This document shows, one piece after another, positions 35,803 to 43,163 of a stretch of 64,000 nucleotides of DNA. Within the stretch, counting starts at the first letter, position 1. Every line of letters begins with the position of its first letter. This DNA comes from Streptomyces sp. DSM 15324. Lineage in GTDB: Bacteria > Actinomycetota > Actinomycetes > Streptomycetales > Streptomycetaceae. Location: NCBI RefSeq assembly GCF_001514285.1, contig NZ_KQ949024.1, positions 460,675-524,674 of the forward strand, read 5' to 3'. Made by a program: the position numbers and the translations under genes. Under the pieces are notes generated by a model. It did not search any database, was not told where the DNA came from, and worked only from the letters and a program-made list of their open reading frames with translations.

Positions 35803-35834
35803 GTTAACCCTGCAAACAACTTTGCAGGGTTAAC
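35803..35834. terminator. 14-bp perfect hairpin after zapE
   Basis: GTTAACCCTGCAAA (35803-35816), loop CAAC, complementary arm (35821-35834), then GTGTTTCTT. Unusually AT-rich for this genome. Best read as the zapE terminator, but its position just before the next promoter also allows a regulatory role. Confidence 0.65.
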
Positions 35835-35852
35835 GTGTTTCTTGACCAACCA

Positions 35853-35880
35853 TTGACCAGTCATTGGTCCGTACTAGACG
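35853..35880 (+). promoter_or_regulatory. Probable promoter of the small secreted protein gene
   Basis: TTGACC (35853-35858) and TAGACG (35875-35880) are 16 bases apart. A second TTGACC lies at 35842-35847, and GACCAA/TTGGTC (35844-35849, 35864-35869) form an inverted repeat that overlaps the -35, as an operator would. Confidence 0.5.
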
Positions 35881-35904
35881 TGCGCGCAACGGGGAGGGGG
35901 GTAC

Positions 35905-36309
35905 ATGTTCCGAGGTGCGACGGCCCGGACCGCACTCGCGCTCCTCGCCGCCGTCCTGCTCGCCCTCCCGTTCTTCGCACCCACGCCGTCCTTCGCACAC
36001 GCGCATACCGTGCGTCAGGTCGAGGCCAAGACCAAGACCGGAATCCCACCCGCAGGCAAGCCGCTGCGCGACGAGCTGGTCACGGTCCGCGACTGCGGTC
36101 ACCGCGGCCCCGCGGACCCCCTGCGCCCCATCGACCGGCACCGCGCCACCGCCGGCTCCGCCGCCACCCCCCAGGAGCCGGAGCGCGCCCTGCTGGCGCT
36201 GGATCCGGCGGCCGAGCATCCACCGGCCCGCCCGGCCGGCCCCCATCACCGCTCGTCGAGATCCTCGGCGGGCCACTCCCCGGCGGCGCTCCAGGTGTTC
36301 CGCTGCTGA
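35905..36309 (+). CDS. Small secreted hypothetical protein
   Basis: A 134-residue protein with a clear signal peptide (1-31, cleavage at SFA-HA), then a His-, Arg- and Pro-rich basic chain ending in a Cys. No domain recognised. The mature N-terminus HAHTVRQVEAK and several other histidines could bind metal, but this is a guess. ATG 35905 has GGGGAGGGGGG just upstream. The region to the carbonic anhydrase gene is 133 bases. Confidence 0.6.
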   Translation: MFRGATARTALALLAAVLLALPFFAPTPSFAHAHTVRQVEAKTKTGIPPAGKPLRDELVTVRDCGHRGPADPLRPIDRHRATAGSAATPQEPERALLALDPAAEHPPARPAGPHHRSSRSSAGHSPAALQVFRC

Positions 36310-36442
36310 GGACGACTCCTCTGCTCGCCGAGCGGAGACCTGCTCACCGAGCAGAGCAGAACAGCGGTTCGCAGTTCCCCCACCTGTCCTGTTTTGCACA
36401 TCCGACGCGCCCCCACAGCGCGCCAGGAGGAGTCACCACGTC

Positions 36443-37024
36443 ATGCAGCCCCTCATCGACAACGCCCGTACGTTCGGACAGCGCCCTGAGGAGTTCGCCA
36501 AGCTCGCCGAAGGCCAGTCCCCTCAGGTCCTGTTCATCACCTGCTCCGATTCGCGGGTCGTCCCCGCGCTGATCACGGGCGCCCGTCCCGGCGAGCTCTT
36601 CGAGCTGCGCACCGCGGGCAACATCGTCCCGCCGTACGGCTCCGAGCGCCCCACCGGCGAGGCCGCCACCATCGAGTACGCGGTGGAGGTCCTCGGCGTC
36701 CAGGACGTCGTCGTCTGCGGCCACTCCCACTGCGGCGCGGTCGGCGCGCTGGTGCGCGGCGACGACCTCGACGCCGTCCCCGCCGTACGCGACTGGCTCG
36801 CGCACGCCGCCGACGAGCCCTCGGCCGCCGACCCCGGCGATCCGACGGTCGCCCTCGCGGTCCAGAACCACGTCCTCGCCCAGTTGCTGCGGCTGCGCTC
36901 CTACCCCTGTGTGGAGAAGCGGCTCACGGACGGCCGGCTGCGGGTGCGCGGCTGGTACTACGAGGTGCACACCGGCGCGGTGCTCGAACACCACGTGGAC
37001 ACCGACGGCTTCGAAGCCCTGTGA
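36443..37024 (+). CDS. Beta-carbonic anhydrase
   Basis: A 193-residue beta-class carbonic anhydrase. Zinc ligands Cys34 (ITCSDSR, with Asp36), His94 and Cys97 (CGHSHCGAVGAL). Converts CO2 and water to bicarbonate. ATG 36443 follows AGGAGG; the frame is open upstream but runs through the secreted-protein gene in another frame. Its last codons overlap the SulP start by four bases, so hydration and anion transport are coupled. Confidence 0.93.
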   Translation: MQPLIDNARTFGQRPEEFAKLAEGQSPQVLFITCSDSRVVPALITGARPGELFELRTAGNIVPPYGSERPTGEAATIEYAVEVLGVQDVVVCGHSHCGAVGALVRGDDLDAVPAVRDWLAHAADEPSAADPGDPTVALAVQNHVLAQLLRLRSYPCVEKRLTDGRLRVRGWYYEVHTGAVLEHHVDTDGFEAL

Positions 37025-38529
37025 GCGCCGCGATGACCCAGCCGAAGAACACCCGAATAGCCAGGTTCCCCCATCTGCGGCAGGACTTCGCCGCCTCGCT
37101 CGTCGTCTTCCTGGTCGCGCTCCCGCTGTGCGTGGGCGTGGCCGTGGCCTCCGGCGTGCCGGCCGAGCTCGGGCTCGTCACCGGCATCGTCGGCGGCCTC
37201 GTCACCGGTGTGATGCGCGGCAGTTCGCTCCAGGTCTCCGGACCGGCGGCCGGACTGACCGTTCTGGTCTTCGAGGCGGTGCGGGAGTTCGGCCTGCCCG
37301 CCCTCGGAGTGATCGTCCTCGTCACGGGCGTCCTCCAGATCACCATGGGCGTCCTCAAGCTGGGCCGGTACTTCCGGGCCATCTCCGTCTCCGTGGTCGA
37401 GGGCATGCTCGCCGGGATCGGCCTGGTGCTGATCGCCGGGCAGGTGTACGCGCTGGTCGGGGCCAAGGCACCGGACTCCGGCCCGGAGAAGATCGCCGGG
37501 CTGCCCGGGGCGCTCGTGGACGCGCTCGGCAGCCCCGGCGCGTCGGCCTCGCTCGCGCTCGGCGCGGGAACCGTCGCCGTCCTCGTGCTGTGGCGGCGGC
37601 TGCCGGCGAAGGCGCGCGCCGTACCGGGGCCGCTCGCCGCGGTGGGGCTCGCCACCCTCGCCGCCCTGCTGCTCGACCTGCCGGTGGCCACCGTGGAGGT
37701 GCACGGCCTGCTCGGCTCGCTCCAGCCGCCGCCGCTGTCCGCCTTCGGTGAGCTCGCGGGCATCGGTCTGCTCGGCACGATCGTCGCGTTCACCCTGATC
37801 GCGTCCGCCGAGTCGCTGTTCAGCGCGGCGGCCGTGGACCGGCTGCACGACGGGCCGCGCACCGAGTACGACAGGGAACTCGTCGCGCAGGGCGCGGGCA
37901 ACACGCTCTGCGGGCTGCTCGGCGCGCTGCCGATGACCGCGGTGATCGTGCGCAGCGCGGCCAACGTCCAGGCGGGCGCCCGCACCAAGGCGTCCCGGGT
38001 GCTGCACGGCGTGTGGCTGCTGCTGTTCGCGGCCCTGCTGCCGGGCGCGCTGGCCTACATCCCGATCCCGGCGCTGGCCGGCATCCTCGTCCACGCCGGC
38101 GCCAAGCTGGTCCCGCTCCGCTCGCTCGCGGCCCTGTGGCGCGAGCACCGCGGGGAGGCGCTGATCCTGGTCGTCACGGCCGTGTCGATCGTCGCGGTCA
38201 GCATGTTCGAGGGGGTCCTCATCGGTCTGGCGCTCGCGGTGGTGAAGACGGCCTGGGAGGCCTCGCACATCCGGCTGGAGGTGGTCGACAAGGGCGCCGG
38301 GCCGGTCCAGGCGCATCTGTCGGGCAACGCGACCTTCCTGCGGCTGCCGAAGATCCTCGACAACCTGGAGGCGCTCCCGCAGGACCGACCCGTCGAGCTG
38401 AACCTCACCGGTCTGCACCACCTCGACCACGCCTGCCGCACGGCCCTGGAGTCCTGGGCCCGCCAGCACAGCGCGGCCGGCACGGAGCCCGTCAGGGTCA
38501 TGGAGCCGGTCCGGACCTCGGCCGGCTGA
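37021..38529 (+). CDS. SulP-family anion (probable bicarbonate) transporter
   Basis: A 502-residue SulP/SLC26 transporter. About 10-12 membrane helices (residues 25-400), with the SulP sequences VASGVPAELGLVTGIVGG, SLQVSGPAAGLTVLV and GNTLCGLLGALPMTAVIVRSAANV, and a short STAS-like domain (about 420-495, LSGNATFLRLPKILDNLEAL...). GTG overlaps the carbonic anhydrase stop. In such pairs the substrate is usually bicarbonate; sulfate cannot be excluded. A strong terminator starts directly after the stop. Confidence 0.93.
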   Translation: MSAAMTQPKNTRIARFPHLRQDFAASLVVFLVALPLCVGVAVASGVPAELGLVTGIVGGLVTGVMRGSSLQVSGPAAGLTVLVFEAVREFGLPALGVIVLVTGVLQITMGVLKLGRYFRAISVSVVEGMLAGIGLVLIAGQVYALVGAKAPDSGPEKIAGLPGALVDALGSPGASASLALGAGTVAVLVLWRRLPAKARAVPGPLAAVGLATLAALLLDLPVATVEVHGLLGSLQPPPLSAFGELAGIGLLGTIVAFTLIASAESLFSAAAVDRLHDGPRTEYDRELVAQGAGNTLCGLLGALPMTAVIVRSAANVQAGARTKASRVLHGVWLLLFAALLPGALAYIPIPALAGILVHAGAKLVPLRSLAALWREHRGEALILVVTAVSIVAVSMFEGVLIGLALAVVKTAWEASHIRLEVVDKGAGPVQAHLSGNATFLRLPKILDNLEALPQDRPVELNLTGLHHLDHACRTALESWARQHSAAGTEPVRVMEPVRTSAG

Positions 38530-38530
38530 G

Positions 38531-38574
38531 GCGACCGGCCCCGCACGGCCACAAAGCCGTGCGGGGCCGGTCGC
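38531..38574. terminator. Strong hairpin terminator
   Basis: Perfect 19-base inverted repeat (38531-38549, 38556-38574) with a CACAAA loop, one base after the SulP stop codon. Confidence 0.88.
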
Positions 38575-38587
38575 GCCCGATCGACCG

Positions 38588-38780
38588 CGCCGCCGTCCGG
38601 CCCCATGGCCCGGGCCCGCCATCCGACCCGCGGCCAGGCCCGCCGCCCGAGCAGCCAGGGGCCCCGTCCGCCCGCGGCCAGGGCCGCCATCCGGCCCGGG
38701 GCCAGCGCCACCGTCCGGCCCGCCACCCACACCGCCCTCCGGCCCGTGGCCCGGGCCGCCGTCCGGGGCGTGGCCCCCGG
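38588..38780. repeat. Degenerate GC-rich tandem repeats
   Basis: About eight imperfect copies of a unit near 24 bases (core GCCGCCATCCGGCCCG followed by GGCCA), with no A/T runs. Non-coding in any credible frame. It separates the SulP terminator from the slipin promoter region; the whole gap 38530-38841 holds nothing else apart from the small inverted repeat at 38810. Confidence 0.6.
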
Positions 38781-38809
38781 CCGGGCGGCGGGCATATCGT
38801 TGCATGTGC

Positions 38810-38830
38810 AGACAGAACGACCCTCTGTCT
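38810..38830 (+). promoter_or_regulatory. Inverted repeat touching the slipin ribosome-binding site
   Basis: AGACAGA (38810-38816) and TCTGTCT (38824-38830) with a seven-base spacer, directly followed by AGGAGG (38831-38836). It could be an operator or a hairpin that controls ribosome access. Confidence 0.45.
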
Positions 38831-38841
38831 AGGAGGTCGTC

Positions 38842-39705
38842 ATGCTCGAGGAAGTACTCGGCGCGGTCCTGGCGGCCGGCGCGGCGGGCCTGGTCTATTT
38901 CGGGGCGGCGGCGCGGGTCGTCAAGCAGTACGAGCGCGGGGTCGTGCTCCGGCTGGGCCGGCTGCGCGGGGACACCCGCGCGCCGGGATTCACCATGGTC
39001 GTTCCCGGCGTCGACCGGCTGCGCAAGGTCAACATGCAGATCGTGACCATGCCCATCCCGGCCCAGGAGGGCATCACCCGCGACAACGTGACCGTGCGGG
39101 TCGACGCGGTGGTCTACTTCCGGGTCGTGGACGCGGCGGCCGCCCTCATCAACGTCGAGGACTACCGGTTCGCCGTCTCCCAGATGGCGCAGACCTCGCT
39201 GCGTTCGATCATCGGCAAGAGCGAACTGGACGACCTCCTGTCGAACCGGGAGAAGCTCAACGAAGGCCTGGAGCTGATGATCGACAGCCCGGCCATCGGC
39301 TGGGGCGTGCAGATCGACCGGGTCGAGATCAAGGACGTGTCCCTGCCGGACGCCATGAAGCGTTCCATGGCCCGCCAGGCCGAGGCGGACCGGGAGCGCC
39401 GGGCGCGGATCATCAACGCGGACGCGGAGCTGCAGGCGTCGAAGAAGCTCGCCGAGGCGGCCCAGCAGATGGCGGACACACCGTCCGCGCTCCAACTGCG
39501 GCTGCTCCAGACGGTGATGGCGGTGGCGGCGGAGAAGAACTCCACCCTGGTGCTGCCCATCCCGGTGGAGCTGCTGCGCTTCCTGGAACGGGCCCCGCAG
39601 CCGCCGGGCCCGGCCACGGAGCAGCCCCCTCCGCAACCGCCCCTCGAACCCCTCCCGCCGCCCCCGCCACCCCCGCAGCCCCCTCCCCCGGCGGCGGACG
39701 AGTGA
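38842..39705 (+). CDS. Slipin-type SPFH/Band-7 membrane protein
   Basis: A 287-residue stomatin-like protein. One N-terminal membrane segment (about 5-22), then the SPFH domain (VVKQYERGVVLRLGRL, ITRDNVTVRVDAVVYFRV), a coiled-coil part (about 175-215) and a Pro-rich tail (QPPPQPPLEPLPPPPPPP). Such proteins oligomerise on the membrane and scaffold other membrane proteins. AGGAGG lies five bases before the ATG. No NfeD-type partner gene is adjacent. Confidence 0.93.
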   Translation: MLEEVLGAVLAAGAAGLVYFGAAARVVKQYERGVVLRLGRLRGDTRAPGFTMVVPGVDRLRKVNMQIVTMPIPAQEGITRDNVTVRVDAVVYFRVVDAAAALINVEDYRFAVSQMAQTSLRSIIGKSELDDLLSNREKLNEGLELMIDSPAIGWGVQIDRVEIKDVSLPDAMKRSMARQAEADRERRARIINADAELQASKKLAEAAQQMADTPSALQLRLLQTVMAVAAEKNSTLVLPIPVELLRFLERAPQPPGPATEQPPPQPPLEPLPPPPPPPQPPPPAADE

Positions 39706-39769
39706 CGCCGACGGACGGGCCACAGCCCGTGTCGCAGTCCTCTTGTCATACCTGAGACGCGGTCTCTCG

Positions 39770-39775
39770 TATGTT
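39770..39775 (+). promoter_or_regulatory. Possible -10 box of the deacetylase gene
   Basis: TATGTT ends six bases before GTG 39782, and no ribosome-binding site is visible, so a leaderless start is plausible. GAGACGCGGTCTC (39754-39766), a small inverted repeat, lies just upstream. Confidence 0.4.
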
Positions 39776-39781
39776 CGTACG

Positions 39782-40693
39782 GTGATCATTCCTGTACGTC
39801 GTCTGGCCGCCGTCTGTGCCCTCGGCGCGGCGCTCACCGCCTGCGGCACCTCCCCGGCCCCGCAGGCCGCGCGCCCGCCGGCCTCCGCCTCCCCGTCCGC
39901 CGCGGGCTCGTCCTCCGCCTCGGCTCCCGCCCCGCCCTCCACCGAGCCCACCACCGAGCCCTCCGCCGAGCCCTCCCGGGCGCCGACGCTGGCCCCCGGC
40001 CCGGCCGGACTCACCCCGGTGTTCACGAACGGTCCGCGCACCCGCGGCAAGACGGTCGCCCTCACCTTCGACGCCGACATGACCGCCGATCAGGGACCGC
40101 GGGCGGCGGCCGGGGAGCACTTCGACAACCCGGGGCTGATCTCGGCGCTGCGCGGACTGAAGGTGCCCGCCACCGTGTTCATGACCGGGCGGTGGGCCGA
40201 GGAGTACCCGGCCGAGGCGCGCTCCATCGGGCGGGACCCGCTGTTCGAGGTCGCCAACCACTCCTACAGCCACTACGCGTTCACCGGCGACTGCTACGGC
40301 CTGCCGACCGTGGCGGAGGACCGGATGCGGGCGGACGTGGAGCGGGCGTACACCGCCTTCCGCACGGCGGGGGTGCCGGACGCGATGCCGTACTTCCGGT
40401 TCCCCGGCGGCTGTTACGACCAGCGGGCGCTGCGCGCGGTCAGCGGACTGGGGGTGACCGCGGTGCAGTGGGACGTGGTCAGCGGGGACGCGTTCGCCAC
40501 GGACGCCGACGCGGTGGCCCGGGAGGTGCTGGACGGGGTGCGGCCGGGGTCCGTGGTGGTCATGCACTGCACCCGCAGCGCCGCGCCGGTGACCGAGCGG
40601 GCGGTGCGGGCGATCGTCCCCGAGCTGCGCCGGCGGGGATACCGGTTCGTGAAGGTGTCCGAGCTGATCGGGGCCGTACGGACGGCGTCGTGA
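39782..40693 (+). CDS. Lipoprotein polysaccharide deacetylase (NodB domain)
   Basis: A 303-residue carbohydrate esterase family 4 protein. A short lipoprotein signal (VIIPVRRLAAVCALGAALTAC) and a Ser/Pro/Glu-rich linker precede the NodB domain: VALTFDADM (metal-binding Asp), NHSYSH (metal-binding His pair), RFPGGCYD and the C-terminal VVVMHC. The second residue of the usual TFDDG is Ala instead of Asp (TFDAD), a known variation in this branch. It removes acetyl groups from peptidoglycan or another envelope glycan. GTG 39782 fits the signal peptide. Confidence 0.9.
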   Translation: MIIPVRRLAAVCALGAALTACGTSPAPQAARPPASASPSAAGSSSASAPAPPSTEPTTEPSAEPSRAPTLAPGPAGLTPVFTNGPRTRGKTVALTFDADMTADQGPRAAAGEHFDNPGLISALRGLKVPATVFMTGRWAEEYPAEARSIGRDPLFEVANHSYSHYAFTGDCYGLPTVAEDRMRADVERAYTAFRTAGVPDAMPYFRFPGGCYDQRALRAVSGLGVTAVQWDVVSGDAFATDADAVAREVLDGVRPGSVVVMHCTRSAAPVTERAVRAIVPELRRRGYRFVKVSELIGAVRTAS

Positions 40694-40702
40694 GCCGGCG
40701 GT

Positions 40703-41374
40703 TCAGGGTGCTCTGCGGGAGGTGAGCGCGCAGGCCGCCGCGACCGCGGCGGCCGTGACGAGTACGGCGGCGGCCCACGGCAGCAGCGGAAGGCTGACCG
40801 TCGCCGAGCGGGAGCCGGTGACCAGGCCGGTGACCGCCGCGTGGGCCGGGGAGCCGCTCACCACCAGCGCCATGAGGGCGGCCAGCAGCAGCGCCGGGAC
40901 GGCCCGGCCCGTGGAGCGCAGGACGGGCGGGGCGGTGAGGGCGCCGACGGCCGTGCCGAGCAGGGCGCAGGTCAGCACGGCCAGGAAGCCGGCCGCGGCG
41001 GCCGCGGGGACGGGGACGCGGTGCTGGTGGTCCGCGCCGACCGGGTCGCTGATGTACACGACCGCCGCCGTGGCGACCGTACCGAGGAGCACGGCCGTGC
41101 CGAGCGCGGTCAGCACGGCGGCCAGGTGCGCCCGTGCGGGCCCGGCCGCCGCCGCCACGACGGTCCGGGCGGCCGGGGGCTCGCCGAGGACGCAGATCCG
41201 CACCAGCCAGGCGGCGGTGGGCAGCAGCACGGCGGCCGTCCAGCCGAGCGAGTCCAGCAGCGGCTGCCCGCCCTGCACCCCGACGCCGAGGACGACGACG
41301 TACAGCAGGAACGGCGGCAGCCAGCGCTGGGAGCGCAGGAGCAGGGCGGTCTGGTAGCGCAGCAGGGCGGTCAT
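40703..41374 (-). CDS. Membrane protein, ABC exporter permease subunit
   Basis: A 223-residue protein with about six hydrophobic segments (for example PFLLYVVVLGVGV, HLAAVLTALGTAVLLGTVATAAVVYI) and no other domain. ATG overlaps the stop of the ATPase gene by four bases, which marks it as the membrane half of a two-gene ABC exporter of the type seen in Streptomyces. Substrate unknown. Confidence 0.82.
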   Translation of the reverse strand: MTALLRYQTALLLRSQRWLPPFLLYVVVLGVGVQGGQPLLDSLGWTAAVLLPTAAWLVRICVLGEPPAARTVVAAAAGPARAHLAAVLTALGTAVLLGTVATAAVVYISDPVGADHQHRVPVPAAAAAGFLAVLTCALLGTAVGALTAPPVLRSTGRAVPALLLAALMALVVSGSPAHAAVTGLVTGSRSATVSLPLLPWAAAVLVTAAAVAAACALTSRRAP

Positions 41375-42249
41375 CGGGGGCCTTCGGGGTCGGACGGGCG
41401 CACGCTCATCACGTGGTACGGCGGGCGGGCGGTCAGCAGGGCGCGCAGGACGACGTCGGAGTGGGAGGCGGGGACGGTGAGACGGTGGGTGCGGTCGGCC
41501 GTCTCCTCGGCCGCGGTGGCCCTGCCCACCGCCTCCGGCGGGAGGGGCGAGGGGCCCCGCACCTCGATCGTGGTGTGCGGACCCCCGGGGGCGGCGGCCG
41601 GTCCACCGCCGTCGCCTCCCCCTTCTCCGCTACGGCGGTGCAGGGTGCCGTCGCGGACCGTGTGCACGGCGTCCGTGGTGCCGGTGAGGCGGCGGGGGTC
41701 GTGGTCGACGAAGACGACCGCGGCACCGGCCGCCGTGCGTTCGGCGACCGCCCTCTCCAGTTCGGCGCGCGCTTCGGTGTCCAGGCCGGTCCACGCCTCG
41801 TCCAGGATCAGCAACTCCGGTTCGGCGAGGAGGGCTTGGGCCACGGCGACCTTCTGGCTGCTGCCCTTGGACAGCTGGGACATCGGGGTGCGGGCGTGCG
41901 CGGAGGCGCCGAAGCGGTCCAGCCGGTCGGCCGCGGCGCGGGCGGCCGCGGGCCGGGACAGACCGTGGACCGCGCCGAGGTGGGTGAGGTAGTCGAGGGC
42001 GGTGAAGGGGAGGGCGGCCGGGAAGCGCTCGGGGACGTACGCCGTGCGGGGCCGGCCGCTCACCCGGCCCTCGGTCGGGGCGTCGATGCGGGCCAGGAGA
42101 CGCAGGAGGGTGGATTTCCCGGTGCCGTTGGGGCCTTCTATGCGGGTCAGGGTGGCGGGGGCGATGTGCAGGTCGATGTGGCGGATGACCCACGGGCCGC
42201 GTAGGCCGTAGCGGCGGCCGGCGTCGGTGAGGTGCAGGGCGCGGTCCAT
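41371..42249 (-). CDS. ABC transporter ATP-binding protein
   Basis: A 292-residue ATPase. Walker A GPNGTGKST, signature LSKGSSQKVAVAQALL, Walker B LLILDEAWTGLD and switch VDHDPR. The signature LSKGS is slightly off the LSGGQ consensus but typical of small exporters. The C-terminal 85 residues (Gly/Pro-rich, then a VRALLTARPPYHVMSV-like domain) are not part of the ATPase core. ATG 42249 follows AGGA. Works with the membrane protein at 40703-41374. Confidence 0.9.
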   Translation of the reverse strand: MDRALHLTDAGRRYGLRGPWVIRHIDLHIAPATLTRIEGPNGTGKSTLLRLLARIDAPTEGRVSGRPRTAYVPERFPAALPFTALDYLTHLGAVHGLSRPAAARAAADRLDRFGASAHARTPMSQLSKGSSQKVAVAQALLAEPELLILDEAWTGLDTEARAELERAVAERTAAGAAVVFVDHDPRRLTGTTDAVHTVRDGTLHRRSGEGGGDGGGPAAAPGGPHTTIEVRGPSPLPPEAVGRATAAEETADRTHRLTVPASHSDVVLRALLTARPPYHVMSVRPSDPEGPR

Positions 42250-42288
42250 GAAAGGTCATCCTGTCGTATCGCGCGTGCGGGTCGTCGG

Positions 42289-42316
42289 CGGCTGGTCGCG
42301 CGGTTCCCCGCGCCCC
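42289..42316. repeat. Half of a dispersed terminator element
   Basis: GGCTGGTCGCGCGGTTCCCC followed by GCGCCCC: the right half of the element that is complete at 22024-22064 and 48168-48212; the left arm GGGGAAC is missing. Confidence 0.6.
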
Positions 42317-42331
42317 TTAAGGTTGGCTGGT

Positions 42332-43075
42332 GTGAGCGCTGATCATCAGTCCCCCGGCGACAGTCCCTTCCAGTCCGAGGCCAGTCTTCGCGACGCCGCC
42401 CCTCAGCACGTCCTTCCCCTCGTCGTCCGCCTGGAGAGGAGCGCGCCGCCCGCTCGGACCGACGCGCTCGAGACCGCCGCTCGGGCCGTGCTCGTCATGC
42501 TCTGCGACGAGAGGTCGCTGGGCGACGGCGCATGGGCGCGGGCCGTGCGGGACTGGCAGGACGCTCGGATCCGCAAGGTCGTGCGGCGGGCCCGTGGCGC
42601 CGAGTGGCGGCGGGCCGAGGCGCTGGACGGGATCACCGTCGGCGGGAAGACCGCCGAGGTGCGGGTGTTCCCGCCGGTGCCGCTGGACGGGTGGCCGAAG
42701 GATCTGGCGCGGCTCCAGGTCTCCGGGACCGACCTCGACGACCCGGAGCCGCCGGCCGCGGCCGACCCCGCGGTCCCGGTCATCTGGCTGAACCCGGAAC
42801 TGCGGATGTCCGCCGGGAAGGCCATGGCGCAGGCCGGGCACGGTGCCCAGCTCGCCTGGTGGGAGCTGTCGGAGGAGGAGCGGGACGCCTGGCGCGCGTC
42901 CGGTTTCGCGCTCGCCGTGCGCACCGCCGACCCCGCGCGGTGGCGGGAGCTGACGACGAGCGGGCTGCCGCTGGTGCGGGACGCGGGGTTCACCGAGATC
43001 GCGCCGAACAGCTGCACCGTCGTGGCGGATCATCCGGCCCTGCGCCGAGAGCGTCCGGCCGAACCTCAAATGTAG
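42332..43075 (+). CDS. Peptidyl-tRNA hydrolase-2-type protein
   Basis: A 247-residue protein whose middle/C-terminal part (about 150-247) is the PTH2 fold: [26 protein letters not shown] contains the K-AQ-GHG signature, and the end [10 protein letters not shown] matches the family's substrate-side loop. The N-terminal 140 residues are an extension with a [17 protein letters not shown] helical region not found in archaeal PTH2. Releases peptides stuck on tRNA in the archetype; whether this form does is unproven. GTG 42332 with AAGG nine bases upstream. Confidence 0.78.
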   Translation: MSADHQSPGDSPFQSEASLRDAAPQHVLPLVVRLERSAPPARTDALETAARAVLVMLCDERSLGDGAWARAVRDWQDARIRKVVRRARGAEWRRAEALDGITVGGKTAEVRVFPPVPLDGWPKDLARLQVSGTDLDDPEPPAAADPAVPVIWLNPELRMSAGKAMAQAGHGAQLAWWELSEEERDAWRASGFALAVRTADPARWRELTTSGLPLVRDAGFTEIAPNSCTVVADHPALRRERPAEPQM

Positions 43076-43163
43076 CTCTGAAGGTGGGCACCGGGTGGTT
43101 CGGCGGCCGACGGCGGGGTCATACCACCGTCACCACCGAGGGGGGACCAAGGAGGCGGTGACC

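Noticed and set aside
38588..38780. CRISPR array
   Set aside because: Repeats are imperfect and contiguous, without unique spacers; no cas genes in the window.
36958..40080. 1040-residue minus-strand open frame
   Set aside because: Antisense to SulP, slipin and deacetylase genes, each with clear motifs and ribosome-binding sites or signals.
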